A stretch of DNA of 6,929 nt from Oscillospiraceae bacterium (GCA_902765975.1 CACXBO010000019.1:1-6929), one strand, 5' to 3'. Shown: positions 1-5,332, numbered from the stretch's first letter. Numbers and translations: made by a program. Notes: a model not told the origin generated them from the letters alone.

Positions 1-215
1 ACGAGGATATCGAGCTTGCCCTCTGCGCCGATCACCTGCCTGACGGCGGCCTGCATATCCGCCTCTGAGGTAACGTCGCCCTTTATGTGAGTAACGCCAT
101 CTTCGGTGTGGTCGCGCCTTGATATCTCATAGACCCTGCAGCCCATATCTCTCAGAGCTCTCGCGGCCTCAAGTCCTATTCCGGAGGAGCCTCCGGTAAC
201 TATCGCCGTTTTCAC
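1..215 (-). CDS. Short-chain dehydrogenase/reductase, N-terminal part (cut by window edge)
   Basis: About 71 N-terminal codons of a classical SDR oxidoreductase are present; the rest lies beyond the left edge. The Rossmann nucleotide-binding motif TGGSSGIG is at residues 7-14. Basic residues (SRR, about 32-34) after the second strand favour NADP(H). GDVT at about 46-49 is the adenine-binding acidic motif, and KLDILV at the edge is where the family continues into NNAG. The catalytic Ser-Tyr-Lys is not in the window. The start is GTG (213-215), overlapping the TGA of the upstream oxoamine synthase by 4 bases, so translation is probably coupled. By position it could reduce the 3-keto product of that enzyme, like a 3-ketosphinganine reductase. 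That is inference: SDR substrates cannot be read from the N-terminus. The classical TGxxxGIG pattern argues against an extended-SDR threonine dehydrogenase. Confidence 0.88.
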   Translation of the reverse strand, partial: MKTAIVTGGSSGIGLEAARALRDMGCRVYEISRRDHTEDGVTHIKGDVTSEADMQAAVRQVIGAEGKLDIL

Positions 216-1399
216 TGCACGATACCGTTTCTCTTCAGCACCTTATAGGTGATATCTGCGGCCTCGTCGCAGATGGGCTCGGTGTGAGTCGCCATAAGGC
301 TCGTTCTTAAAAGGCACTCGTGAGGCGCGGTTGCGGGCGGGACGGAGGAGTTGACGAAAACGCCCTCGTCGTAGAGCTCCTTTGCGATGCGGAAGGTGTC
401 GAGCGGCTCATAGGTGAATATCGGGATTATCGGAGTGCGGCTCTCGCGGATCTTTATGCCCCTGTCGGTGAGGCACTTGCGCCAGTAGCAGGATATCTCG
501 TCGAGCCTTGCGACTATTTCGGGGTGCGCCTCAAGATAGTCGAGAGCGGCGATAGCGGTGGCGCAGGAGGCGGGAGTTATGGAAGCGGAGAAGATGAAGG
601 GGCGGGAAGAGTGACGCACGAATTCGATGACGCGCTTGTCCGCCGCCATATATCCGCCGAGGGAGGCGAGCGACTTGGAGAAGGTGCCCATATAGATATC
701 GACCTCGTTCTCAAGCCCGAAGTGGCTTGCTGTGCCGCGTCCGCCCTCGCCGAGAACGCCGAGACCGTGAGCGTCGTCCACCATTACCCTCGCGCCGTAT
801 TTCTTCGCAAGGGCGCAGATCTCGGGGAGCTTTGCGATATCGCCGCCCATGGAGAAAACTCCGTCGGTGACGATAAGAGCGCCCGCGTCCTCGGGAACGC
901 GCTGGAGAGTCTTTTCAAGGTCCTCCATATCGTTGTGGCGATAGCGGAGCATAGTGCCGTAAGAGAGCTTGCAGCCGTCGTATATGCTGGCGTGGTTCTC
1001 TCTGTCGCAGATAACGTAGTCGCCGCGCTGGACGATAGCGGAGATGATGCCGAGGTTGGACTGGAAGCCGGTGGAGAAGGTGGTGACCGCCTCCTTGCGA
1101 AGGAATCTGGCAAGCTTCTCCTCAAGCTCCATGTGCAGCTCGAGCGTTCCGTTGAGGAAGCGGGAGCCGGAGCAGCCGGAGCCGTATTTTTCAATGGCCT
1201 TTACTCCGGCCTCGATGACATCGGGGCAGGTGGTAAGACCTAAGTAGTTATTCGAGCCGAGCATTATGCGGCGCTTGCCCTCCATAATGACCTCGGGAGC
1301 CTGCTTGGACTCAAGGCAGTGGAAATAGGGGTAGATGTTCTCGGCCTTCATCTGAGCAACGAGGTCGAGCTCCTGGCATTTCTCAAAAATATCCTTCAT
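212..1399 (-). CDS. Serine palmitoyltransferase-like alpha-oxoamine synthase (PLP enzyme)
   Basis: A 395-residue fold-type I PLP enzyme of the alpha-oxoamine synthase family (KBL, BioF, HemA, SPT), which condense an amino acid with an acyl thioester and release CO2. Visible residues: SGSRFLNGT (77-85), His136 in ENHAS that stacks on PLP, Ser183 in GVFSMGG, Asp208 and His211 in DDAHG, Schiff-base Lys242 in MGTFSKSLASLGGY, and Arg365 near the C-terminus before MATHT. The lysine motif TFSKS, plus YPYF near residue 23, match my recollection of Bacteroides serine palmitoyltransferases better than the GTLGKA of KBL and BioF. Automatic pipelines may call it kbl or bioF. The start at 1399 is chosen because GGAGGG lies 9 bases upstream. 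The longer reading frame, to a TTG at 1489, would begin inside the -35 box. Downstream is an SDR with a 4-base overlap. Family is certain; acyl and amino-acid substrates are inferred. Confidence 0.9.
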   Translation of the reverse strand: MKDIFEKCQELDLVAQMKAENIYPYFHCLESKQAPEVIMEGKRRIMLGSNNYLGLTTCPDVIEAGVKAIEKYGSGCSGSRFLNGTLELHMELEEKLARFLRKEAVTTFSTGFQSNLGIISAIVQRGDYVICDRENHASIYDGCKLSYGTMLRYRHNDMEDLEKTLQRVPEDAGALIVTDGVFSMGGDIAKLPEICALAKKYGARVMVDDAHGLGVLGEGGRGTASHFGLENEVDIYMGTFSKSLASLGGYMAADKRVIEFVRHSSRPFIFSASITPASCATAIAALDYLEAHPEIVARLDEISCYWRKCLTDRGIKIRESRTPIIPIFTYEPLDTFRIAKELYDEGVFVNSSVPPATAPHECLLRTSLMATHTEPICDEAADITYKVLKRNGIVQ

Positions 1400-1408
1400 T
1401 CGATGGGT

Positions 1409-1414
1409 CCCTCC
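1409..1414 (-). promoter_or_regulatory. Ribosome binding site of the oxoamine synthase
   Basis: GGAGGG on the minus strand sits 9 bases before the ATG at 1397-1399. It decides the start, because the in-frame upstream ATG codons (near 1444 and 1462) have no such site and the latter lies in the -10 box. Confidence 0.8.
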
Positions 1415-1460
1415 ATATATTAAGATCGTTTGAATAATACGCATAAACGCAGATAATAGC

Positions 1461-1489
1461 ATACTACTCCCTTTTTCGCGTTTTGTCAA
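1461..1489 (-). promoter_or_regulatory. Sigma-A-type promoter of the oxoamine synthase-SDR unit
   Basis: On the minus strand a perfect -35 box TTGACA (1484-1489) is followed by a 17-base spacer and TAGTAT (1461-1466), a 4 of 6 match to TATAAT. Transcription would start near 1454, giving a 5' leader of about 55 bases. It makes the two-gene unit independent of coaD-galM. Confidence 0.68.
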
Positions 1490-1500
1490 ATAAAAGGGAG
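1467..1500. repeat. Perfect 9-bp inverted repeat overlapping the promoter
   Basis: CTCCCTTTT (1467-1475) and AAAAGGGAG (1492-1500) are exact inverted copies separated by 16 bases. The repeat encloses the -35 box and most of the spacer. Neither strand has a T tract directly after the hairpin, so it is a poor terminator; a protein-binding operator is possible but unproven. Confidence 0.6.
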
Positions 1501-1501
1501 C

Positions 1502-1542
1502 AAAAAAGCGGCCTCAGTCTCTAACGGTAAATTCGTAAGCCG
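1502..1542 (-). terminator. Possible intrinsic terminator after galM
   Basis: Reading the minus strand, CGGCTT (1537-1542) can pair with AGGCCG (1509-1514), one pair being G-T. This is followed by C and six T (A run at 1502-1507 on the plus strand). The stem is short, has a large loop and overlaps the galM stop codon, so termination may be only partial. Confidence 0.4.
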
Positions 1543-2533
1543 TCTCCGAAACGAGTTTCTCGCCCGCTCCGAAAACCGGTGAGCGAAACTCAGGCACGTT
1601 GACCGCGTTCGGCACGAACTGACACTCGATGCAGACCGCGGGATAGGGCGGCAGCTTAACGCCGGAGGCGTCGGGATAGTTATAGCCGACGGGGGTGTAG
1701 ATTATGGCGCACTGCATATCGGTGAAGGCGTTTATGACCCTGCCCGTTTTAGGAGAATAGAGCGAAGCGACGGGAAGGTCCGCCTCCGCGCCGTCGAGAA
1801 CGTAGAAATCGTCGTAGAATCTTCGGCGCAGGGGCAGCTTTTTCATATTGTCGCGCAGCCTTTTTCCCGCTCTGAAATCAAAGGGAGTGCCGTCGACGGA
1901 AATGAGCCCGCCCTCCGGCGTGCCCGAAGGGCCTCTCGCCGCAAGGGCCGAGGCGCGGAGCGTTAGCTCAAGCTCCCGCGCGTCCGAGAAGTCGCCGGGG
2001 TTGAAGTAGGCGTGATTTACCGGGGAGAGAACGGTCTCGCGCTCAGGCGTGACCTCATAGCGTATCGTGAGAGTGTGCCTGTCGTCGAAGGTGAAGGAGA
2101 CGGCGGCCTCGACTCTGTCGTTAAAGCCGCACTCTCCCATATCCGTATGGCGGAGCGTGACCGTGTTTTCGCCTGTTATCTCGCCGGAAAAGAGCTTATA
2201 AGCCCAGTTGGAGCTTCCGGAGTGCAGGAGATTCGGCTTCTCGCTTATTTCAAGCTGAACGTCCTCGCCGTGGAGGCGGCAGCGCCCGTAGGCAATCCTG
2301 TTGCCAACGCGCCCTATCGTCGCTGCCTTGAAGCTGCGCTTCTCCATATCGGAGACGGCGGGGCAGGAGAGAACGGCGTTTTGAAGCCGGCCGTTTCTGT
2401 CCGGCACGAAAACGGACTGGATGACGGCGCCGTAGCAGCAGATTTCGGCGTATTCGCCGAAGGAGTTCTCAATGCGGTAAAGCCTGACCTCGCGCCCGTC
2501 GGAGAGAGCGCCGAATACTCGCTCGGTTATCAT
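1514..2533 (-). CDS. galM: Aldose 1-epimerase (mutarotase)
   Basis: A 339-residue cytoplasmic enzyme of the GalM family, interconverting alpha and beta anomers of galactose, glucose and related aldoses. The length fits the family. Visible family landmarks, in order: IGRVGNRIA (73-81) with substrate-binding Arg79, NLLHSG with His104, the catalytic-acid His174 in PVNHAYFNPG, DDFYVL (241-246), and the catalytic-base Glu303 in CIECQFVPNAVNVPEF. The C-terminal strand ending in TAYEFTV is also typical. The ATG (2531-2533) overlaps the coaD stop as ATGA, with AGGTGA 6 bases upstream, so it is probably cotranscribed and coupled with coaD. No galactose operon partner (galK, galT, galE) is in the window, so a general housekeeping or sugar-salvage role is as likely as a dedicated Leloir pathway role. 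Confidence 0.93.
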   Translation of the reverse strand: MITERVFGALSDGREVRLYRIENSFGEYAEICCYGAVIQSVFVPDRNGRLQNAVLSCPAVSDMEKRSFKAATIGRVGNRIAYGRCRLHGEDVQLEISEKPNLLHSGSSNWAYKLFSGEITGENTVTLRHTDMGECGFNDRVEAAVSFTFDDRHTLTIRYEVTPERETVLSPVNHAYFNPGDFSDARELELTLRASALAARGPSGTPEGGLISVDGTPFDFRAGKRLRDNMKKLPLRRRFYDDFYVLDGAEADLPVASLYSPKTGRVINAFTDMQCAIIYTPVGYNYPDASGVKLPPYPAVCIECQFVPNAVNVPEFRSPVFGAGEKLVSETAYEFTVRD

Positions 2534-3027
2534 TTCGCTTCACCTCTCAGCTCTCTGAACCTGCGCTCGACAGCAAGCTCGACGTTGTGCGGCACGAAGC
2601 GGGAGATATCGCTTCCGTATCTTGCCGCCTCCTTGACCACAGTGGAGCTGAGATAGCCCCACCGGAGGCCGGTAGTGAGGAACACCGTCTCGATGCCGGG
2701 CATCAGGGCGTGGTTCACCTGGGCAAGCTGCAGCTCAGTCTCAAAGTCGGAGACCGCTCTGAGCCCGCGGATGAGGACCTGAGCGTGGTGGCTTTTGGCG
2801 AAGTCCACGGTCAGCCCGTCGAAGCTCTCCACCTCGACGTTTTTAAACTGAGCGCAGCACTCGCGGAGCATCTCGACCCTCTCCTCCGTGGTGAAGAAGG
2901 GCTTCTTCGCGCTGTTTATGAGAACGGCGACTATCAGCCTGTCGCTTATTCTCGCCGCTCTTTTGATAATGTCAAGATGTCCGTTCGTCACCGGATCGAA
3001 AGAGCCGGGATATACTGCGATACCCAT
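2530..3027 (-). CDS. coaD: Phosphopantetheine adenylyltransferase
   Basis: A 165-residue nucleotidyltransferase that joins 4'-phosphopantetheine and ATP to form dephospho-CoA, the penultimate step of coenzyme A synthesis, as a cytosolic (typically hexameric) enzyme. The N-terminus YPGSFDPVTNGHLDII carries the (H/T)xGH motif, here TNGH at 14-17. Lys42 lies in the SAKKP segment. IRGLRAVSDFETE (86-98) supplies the two conserved arginines, 87 and 90. YLSSTVVKE (125-133) replaces the usual ISSSLVKE. The frame stays open upstream, but ATG at 3027 gives the family's usual N-terminus and has AGGTGA 4 bases before it. The downstream overlap with galM is 4 bases. The common neighbour rsmD is absent; upstream is the divergent purine promoter region. 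Confidence 0.96.
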   Translation of the reverse strand: MGIAVYPGSFDPVTNGHLDIIKRAARISDRLIVAVLINSAKKPFFTTEERVEMLRECCAQFKNVEVESFDGLTVDFAKSHHAQVLIRGLRAVSDFETELQLAQVNHALMPGIETVFLTTGLRWGYLSSTVVKEAARYGSDISRFVPHNVELAVERRFRELRGEAK

Positions 3028-3031
3028 ACCA

Positions 3032-3037
3032 TCACCT
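3032..3037 (-). promoter_or_regulatory. Ribosome binding site of coaD
   Basis: AGGTGA on the minus strand, 4 bases before the ATG at 3025-3027. It supports the shorter start over the frame's opening near 3066, which would lie on top of the predicted -10 box. Confidence 0.7.
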
Positions 3038-3056
3038 CTTGCTTTTTTATGCTTAC

Positions 3057-3086
3057 AGTAAAACACATTTTAATAATAATAATCAA
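3057..3086 (-). promoter_or_regulatory. Candidate promoter of coaD-galM
   Basis: On the minus strand TTGATT (3081-3086), an 18-base AT-rich spacer and TTTACT (3057-3062); each box matches its consensus at 4 of 6 positions. Transcription would start about 20 bases before the coaD ATG. Low complexity (TAA repeats) in the spacer makes chance matches more likely. Confidence 0.4.
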
Positions 3087-3093
3087 GTGTTTT
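3060..3093. repeat. 7-bp inverted repeat flanking the coaD promoter, with TAA repeats inside
   Basis: AAAACAC (3060-3066) and GTGTTTT (3087-3093) are exact inverted copies around a 20-base AT-only-to-AT-rich centre containing four tandem TAA units. A T run to 3096 follows on the plus strand, but no plus-strand gene ends here. Confidence 0.45.
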
Positions 3094-3155
3094 TTTCGCT
3101 TGTTCTCTTCCGCGGCTCATAAGGGGAGGCGTTCGGAAGCAAAAATTGACGAATA

Positions 3156-3176
3156 GGGGCGAGGTATATTCACCCC
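3156..3176. repeat. Short interrupted inverted repeat
   Basis: GGGGCGA (3156-3162) and TCACCCC (3170-3176) pair with one mismatch around a 7-base AT-rich centre. The symmetry and A/T centre are of a size a dimeric regulator could recognise; it lies about 45 bases upstream of the purE -35 box. No T tract follows. Confidence 0.4.
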
Positions 3177-3221
3177 GTGTTATTCAAGCCTACAGAGTTT
3201 TATGAGAGGGCGATTTATTTC

Positions 3222-3251
3222 TTGACGGAGCGGGGATAAATCAAATATAAT
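3222..3251 (+). promoter_or_regulatory. Sigma-A promoter of the purine operon
   Basis: TTGACG (3222-3227, 5 of 6) and a perfect TATAAT (3246-3251) are separated by 18 bases. Transcription should start near 3257-3259, leaving a purE leader of about 130 bases. Confidence 0.78.
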
Positions 3252-3298
3252 CATAGGCGCAAGGACGGGGAGGGATAAGCTTTGAAAGCATCTGTCTT

Positions 3299-3311
3299 AA
3301 AACCGAACAGT
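3299..3311 (+). promoter_or_regulatory. PurBox-like sequence in the leader
   Basis: AAAACCGAACAGT matches the Firmicutes PurR box AWWWCCGAACWWT at 12 of 13 positions. It is followed by an overlapping, weaker inverted copy (GTCCGGAAA). It lies about 40 bases downstream of the predicted transcription start, unlike Bacillus and Lactococcus boxes that sit upstream, so it could be chance. Confidence 0.3.
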
Positions 3312-3328
3312 CCGGAAACTAAACACAC

Positions 3329-3376
3329 GGAGCTTTTTGCACCCATTTTCGCGATGTAAAAGGCTCTTTTCTTTTT
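3329..3376 (+). terminator. Intrinsic terminator or attenuator in the purE leader
   Basis: AGCTTTTTGCA (3331-3341) pairs along its full length with TGTAAAAGGCT (3355-3365), 11 pairs including two G-T. One or two further pairs at the base (G3330-C3366, G3329-T3367) are possible. The loop is 13 bases. The tract TTTTCTTTTT (3367-3376) follows and runs straight into the purE Shine-Dalgarno GGAGG (3377-3381). A terminator placed between promoter and first gene indicates regulated read-through. Confidence 0.62.
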
Positions 3377-3388
3377 GGAGGCAACAGA

Positions 3389-3892
3389 ATGAAAAAGGTC
3401 GGCATAATACTCGGAAGCGCAAGCGATATCGCGGCCGCAGAGAAGGCGGCGGCGCAGCTCGGCGAGCTCGGAATACCGTTTGAAACGCACATCTACTCCG
3501 CGCACAGAACGCCGGATGAGGCGAGAGAATTTGCGCTCACGGCGAGAGAAAAGGGCTTCGGCGCGATAATCTGCGCCGCGGGAATGGCGGCTCACCTTGC
3601 GGGAGCAGTCGCCGCGAACACGACTTTGCCTGTGATCGGAATACCGCTGAAGGGCGGAATGATGGACGGGCTCGACGCGCTTTTGTCCACAGTCCAGATG
3701 CCCTCCGGCATACCGGTCGCCACCGTTGCGATAAACGGGGCGGCAAACGCCGCGCTTTTAGCCGCGGAGATAATCGCAGTAACCGACGCGGCTATCGCAG
3801 AAAGGCTTGCCGCGCTTAGAGAGAAGCAGAGAGAAAAGGTCCTTGCAGCCTCGCGCGAGGCGGAGGAGAAGCTCAGAGGGGAGGCAGACTGA
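3389..3892 (+). CDS. purE: N5-carboxyaminoimidazole ribonucleotide mutase (class I PurE)
   Basis: A 167-residue cytosolic enzyme that moves the carboxyl group of N5-CAIR to give CAIR in de novo purine synthesis. The phosphate-binding GSASD is at 9-13 and SAHRTP at 37-42 (His39, Arg40). AAGMAAHLAG (63-72) carries the catalytic His69; Met replaces the more common Gly or Lys in the AGxAAHL motif. LLSTVQMPSGIPVATVAING (98-117) is the remaining active-site block. The C-terminus (about 131-165) is a charged Ala/Glu/Arg helix, as in other members. The start has GGAGG 7 bases upstream. The stop overlaps the purF start by one base (TGATG). The partner purK, which makes N5-CAIR, and purC are not between purE and purF; whether they lie elsewhere cannot be seen. 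Confidence 0.96.
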   Translation: MKKVGIILGSASDIAAAEKAAAQLGELGIPFETHIYSAHRTPDEAREFALTAREKGFGAIICAAGMAAHLAGAVAANTTLPVIGIPLKGGMMDGLDALLSTVQMPSGIPVATVAINGAANAALLAAEIIAVTDAAIAERLAALREKQREKVLAASREAEEKLRGEAD

Positions 3893-5313
3893 TGGGCGGA
3901 TTTTTCGGAGCCGTATCGAAGCGGGAGGTCGTTTACGACGTTTTCTTCGGCACGGACTACCATTCCCACCTCGGAACTCGCAGAGGCGGTCTTGCGGTCT
4001 TCGACCCGACGACGGGTCTGCAGCGCGAGATACACAATATCGAGAACACGCCGTTCAGAACGAAATTCGAGGCTGAGGCGGCGGAGATGCACGGCAGGAG
4101 CGCGATTGGCTGTATTTCCGACACTGACCCGCAGCCGATACTTATAAAAAGCTGCCTCGGGACCTACGCTATCAGCATGGTCGGCATAATAAACAATATG
4201 GACGAGCTCACCCGCGAGCTTATGACCGCTCACGCGCATTTCGAGGCGATGGGCGGCGGCAGAGTGAATCAGGCGGAGCTTCTGGCGATGCTGATAAACA
4301 GGGAAAACAGCTTCGAGGACGGGATAAGATACGCGCAGGAGCGGATAAAGGGCACCGCGTCCATAATGATACTGACCGACTCGGGCGAGATAATCGCCGC
4401 GAGGGACAGGGACGGCAGGCTCCCGATGATACTCGGCACGGACGAGGACGGCTACTGCGTATCCTTCGAGTCCTTCGCCTTCGAGAAGCTCGGCTACAGA
4501 TACCTTCGCGACCTCGGGCCCGGCGAGATAGTAAAGCTCACCGCCGACGGATGGGAGACCCTCGCTCAGCCCTTTGAGCGGATGAAGATGTGCACCTTCC
4601 TGTGGACATATTACGGCTACCCGAACAGCGTCTACGAGGGCTCGAACGTGGAGATAAGCCGCAACATAAACGGCAGGCTCTTCGCCGCGCACGAGAAGAG
4701 AAACGGAACTCTCCCTCAGGTGGATTACGTCTGCGGAGTGCCCGACTCGGGAACGGCTCACGCCCTCGGCTACGCGCACGAAAGCGGGATATCCTACGGC
4801 AGGTCGTTCATCAAATACACGCCCACCTGGCCTCGCAGCTTCATGCCGCAGACTCAGGGGCTCAGAGAGAGGATAGCGAGGATGAAGCTCGTGCCGGTAA
4901 AGCAGCTCATCGAAGGTCAGCGCCTTCTGTTCGTTGACGATTCGATAGTCCGCGGCACTCAGCTCAAGGGCACGGTGAACTACCTCTTTGAGAACGGCGC
5001 GAGAGAGGTGCATATGCGTTCTGCCTGCCCGCCCGTGATGTATGGCTGCAAGTACCTTAACTTCTCCCGTTCAAACACGGAGATGGAGCTCATAGCGCGA
5101 AGAACGATATCGGCGATTGAGGGCGAAGGAGGACAGGCGCACGTCGCAGAATATGCCGACGGCAGCACGGAGCGCGGCAAGGCGATGCGCTGCCATATAG
5201 CGAAGAGCCTCGGCTTCAGCACCCTCGAATATCAGACTCTCGACGGAACACTTTCCTCGGTCGGCATTGATAAGTGCAAGCTCTGCACCTACTGCTGGAC
5301 CGGTATAGAATAA
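3892..5313 (+). CDS. purF: Amidophosphoribosyltransferase homologue lacking the glutaminase cysteine
   Basis: A 473-residue PurF family protein, forming 5-phosphoribosylamine from PRPP in the first step of purine synthesis. The C-terminal phosphoribosyltransferase half (about 235-473) is intact: GVPDSGTAHALGYA (282-295) and the PRPP loop VDDSIVRGT (348-356). Cys234, Cys386, Cys465 and Cys468 fall where Bacillus subtilis PurF binds its 4Fe-4S cluster; Cys462 is extra. The N-terminal Ntn-hydrolase half (about 1-230) is odd. It starts Met-Gly-Gly-Phe-Phe-Gly, so the nucleophilic Cys is Gly. The GHVRYST segment reads GCISDTD (73-79), losing Arg, and HNGN reads MVGI (96-99), losing Asn. Glutamine hydrolysis is therefore unlikely; ammonia-dependent synthesis, a separate glutaminase or a regulatory role are options. 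The frame is uninterrupted, and GGGGAGG lies 7 bases before the ATG. I recall similar GGFFG proteins annotated as PurF in gut Clostridia. Confidence 0.9.
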   Translation: MGGFFGAVSKREVVYDVFFGTDYHSHLGTRRGGLAVFDPTTGLQREIHNIENTPFRTKFEAEAAEMHGRSAIGCISDTDPQPILIKSCLGTYAISMVGIINNMDELTRELMTAHAHFEAMGGGRVNQAELLAMLINRENSFEDGIRYAQERIKGTASIMILTDSGEIIAARDRDGRLPMILGTDEDGYCVSFESFAFEKLGYRYLRDLGPGEIVKLTADGWETLAQPFERMKMCTFLWTYYGYPNSVYEGSNVEISRNINGRLFAAHEKRNGTLPQVDYVCGVPDSGTAHALGYAHESGISYGRSFIKYTPTWPRSFMPQTQGLRERIARMKLVPVKQLIEGQRLLFVDDSIVRGTQLKGTVNYLFENGAREVHMRSACPPVMYGCKYLNFSRSNTEMELIARRTISAIEGEGGQAHVAEYADGSTERGKAMRCHIAKSLGFSTLEYQTLDGTLSSVGIDKCKLCTYCWTGIE

Positions 5314-5332
5314 GAAAAAGGAGCGTATCGGA

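Larger units (their letters stand above)
3258..3376 (+). ncRNA. Structured purE leader, candidate cis-regulatory RNA of unassigned class
   Basis: The leader can form several helices. GAT+GCTT pairs with AAGC+ATC around a TGA triloop (3274-3292). CTGT (3292-3295) faces ACAG (3307-3310). TCCG (3311-3314) pairs with CGGA (3328-3331), and the last competes with the foot of the terminator hairpin that follows. GAAAGC (3284-3289) could also pair with GCTTTT (3332-3337), which would be an antiterminator. I compared it by eye with purine, 2'-deoxyguanosine, ZTP (pfl), PRPP/ykkC, THF, preQ1, c-di-GMP and T-box consensus features and found no convincing match. Confidence 0.42.
3028..3388. other. Divergent intergenic control region between coaD and purE
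   Basis: These 361 bases hold no convincing gene. The left third is AT-rich and carries a candidate coaD promoter. The middle (about 3100-3210) holds two short inverted repeats: CTTCCG/CGGAAG (3107-3112, 3134-3139) and GGGGCGA/TCACCCC (3156-3162, 3170-3176). The right third holds the purE promoter, leader and attenuator-like hairpin. Confidence 0.8.

Noticed and set aside
320..1243. 307-codon plus-strand open frame opposite the oxoamine synthase
   Set aside because: The minus strand encodes an intact PLP enzyme with all family motifs; the plus-strand translation is low-complexity Gly/Ala/Glu/Asp-rich and has no family features.
1400..1489. Thirty extra N-terminal codons on the oxoamine synthase
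   Set aside because: The extension starts at a TTG inside the -35 box, is not family-like, and a strong GGAGGG precedes the inner ATG at 1399.
2012..3156. Plus-strand open frames opposite galM and coaD
   Set aside because: Both opposite genes are intact with catalytic residues in place; these frames show no domain and end in the intergenic region without a plausible start signal.
3146..3170. Second plus-strand promoter, TTGACG with TATATT
   Set aside because: The spacer is only 13 bases, too short for sigma-A; the TTGACG/TATAAT pair at 3222-3251 is far better.
3263..3290. PRPP/guanidine (ykkC) riboswitch suggested by GGGGAGGGATAAGC
   Set aside because: It resembles the GGAGGGATAAAAGCCC segment, but the upstream CTAGGG hallmark and matching helices are absent, and that aptamer would have to begin before the predicted transcription start.
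3240..3310. Purine riboswitch suggested by TATAATC near the leader start
   Set aside because: The TATAAT is better explained as a -10 box, and the conserved loops and the TTTCTAC core of the purine aptamer are absent downstream.
3592..5013. Long 473-codon open frame antisense to purF and purE
   Set aside because: It lies opposite strongly supported purF and the end of purE, has no recognisable motifs or ribosome binding site, and such frames arise from the G+C-rich third-position bias of the real genes.
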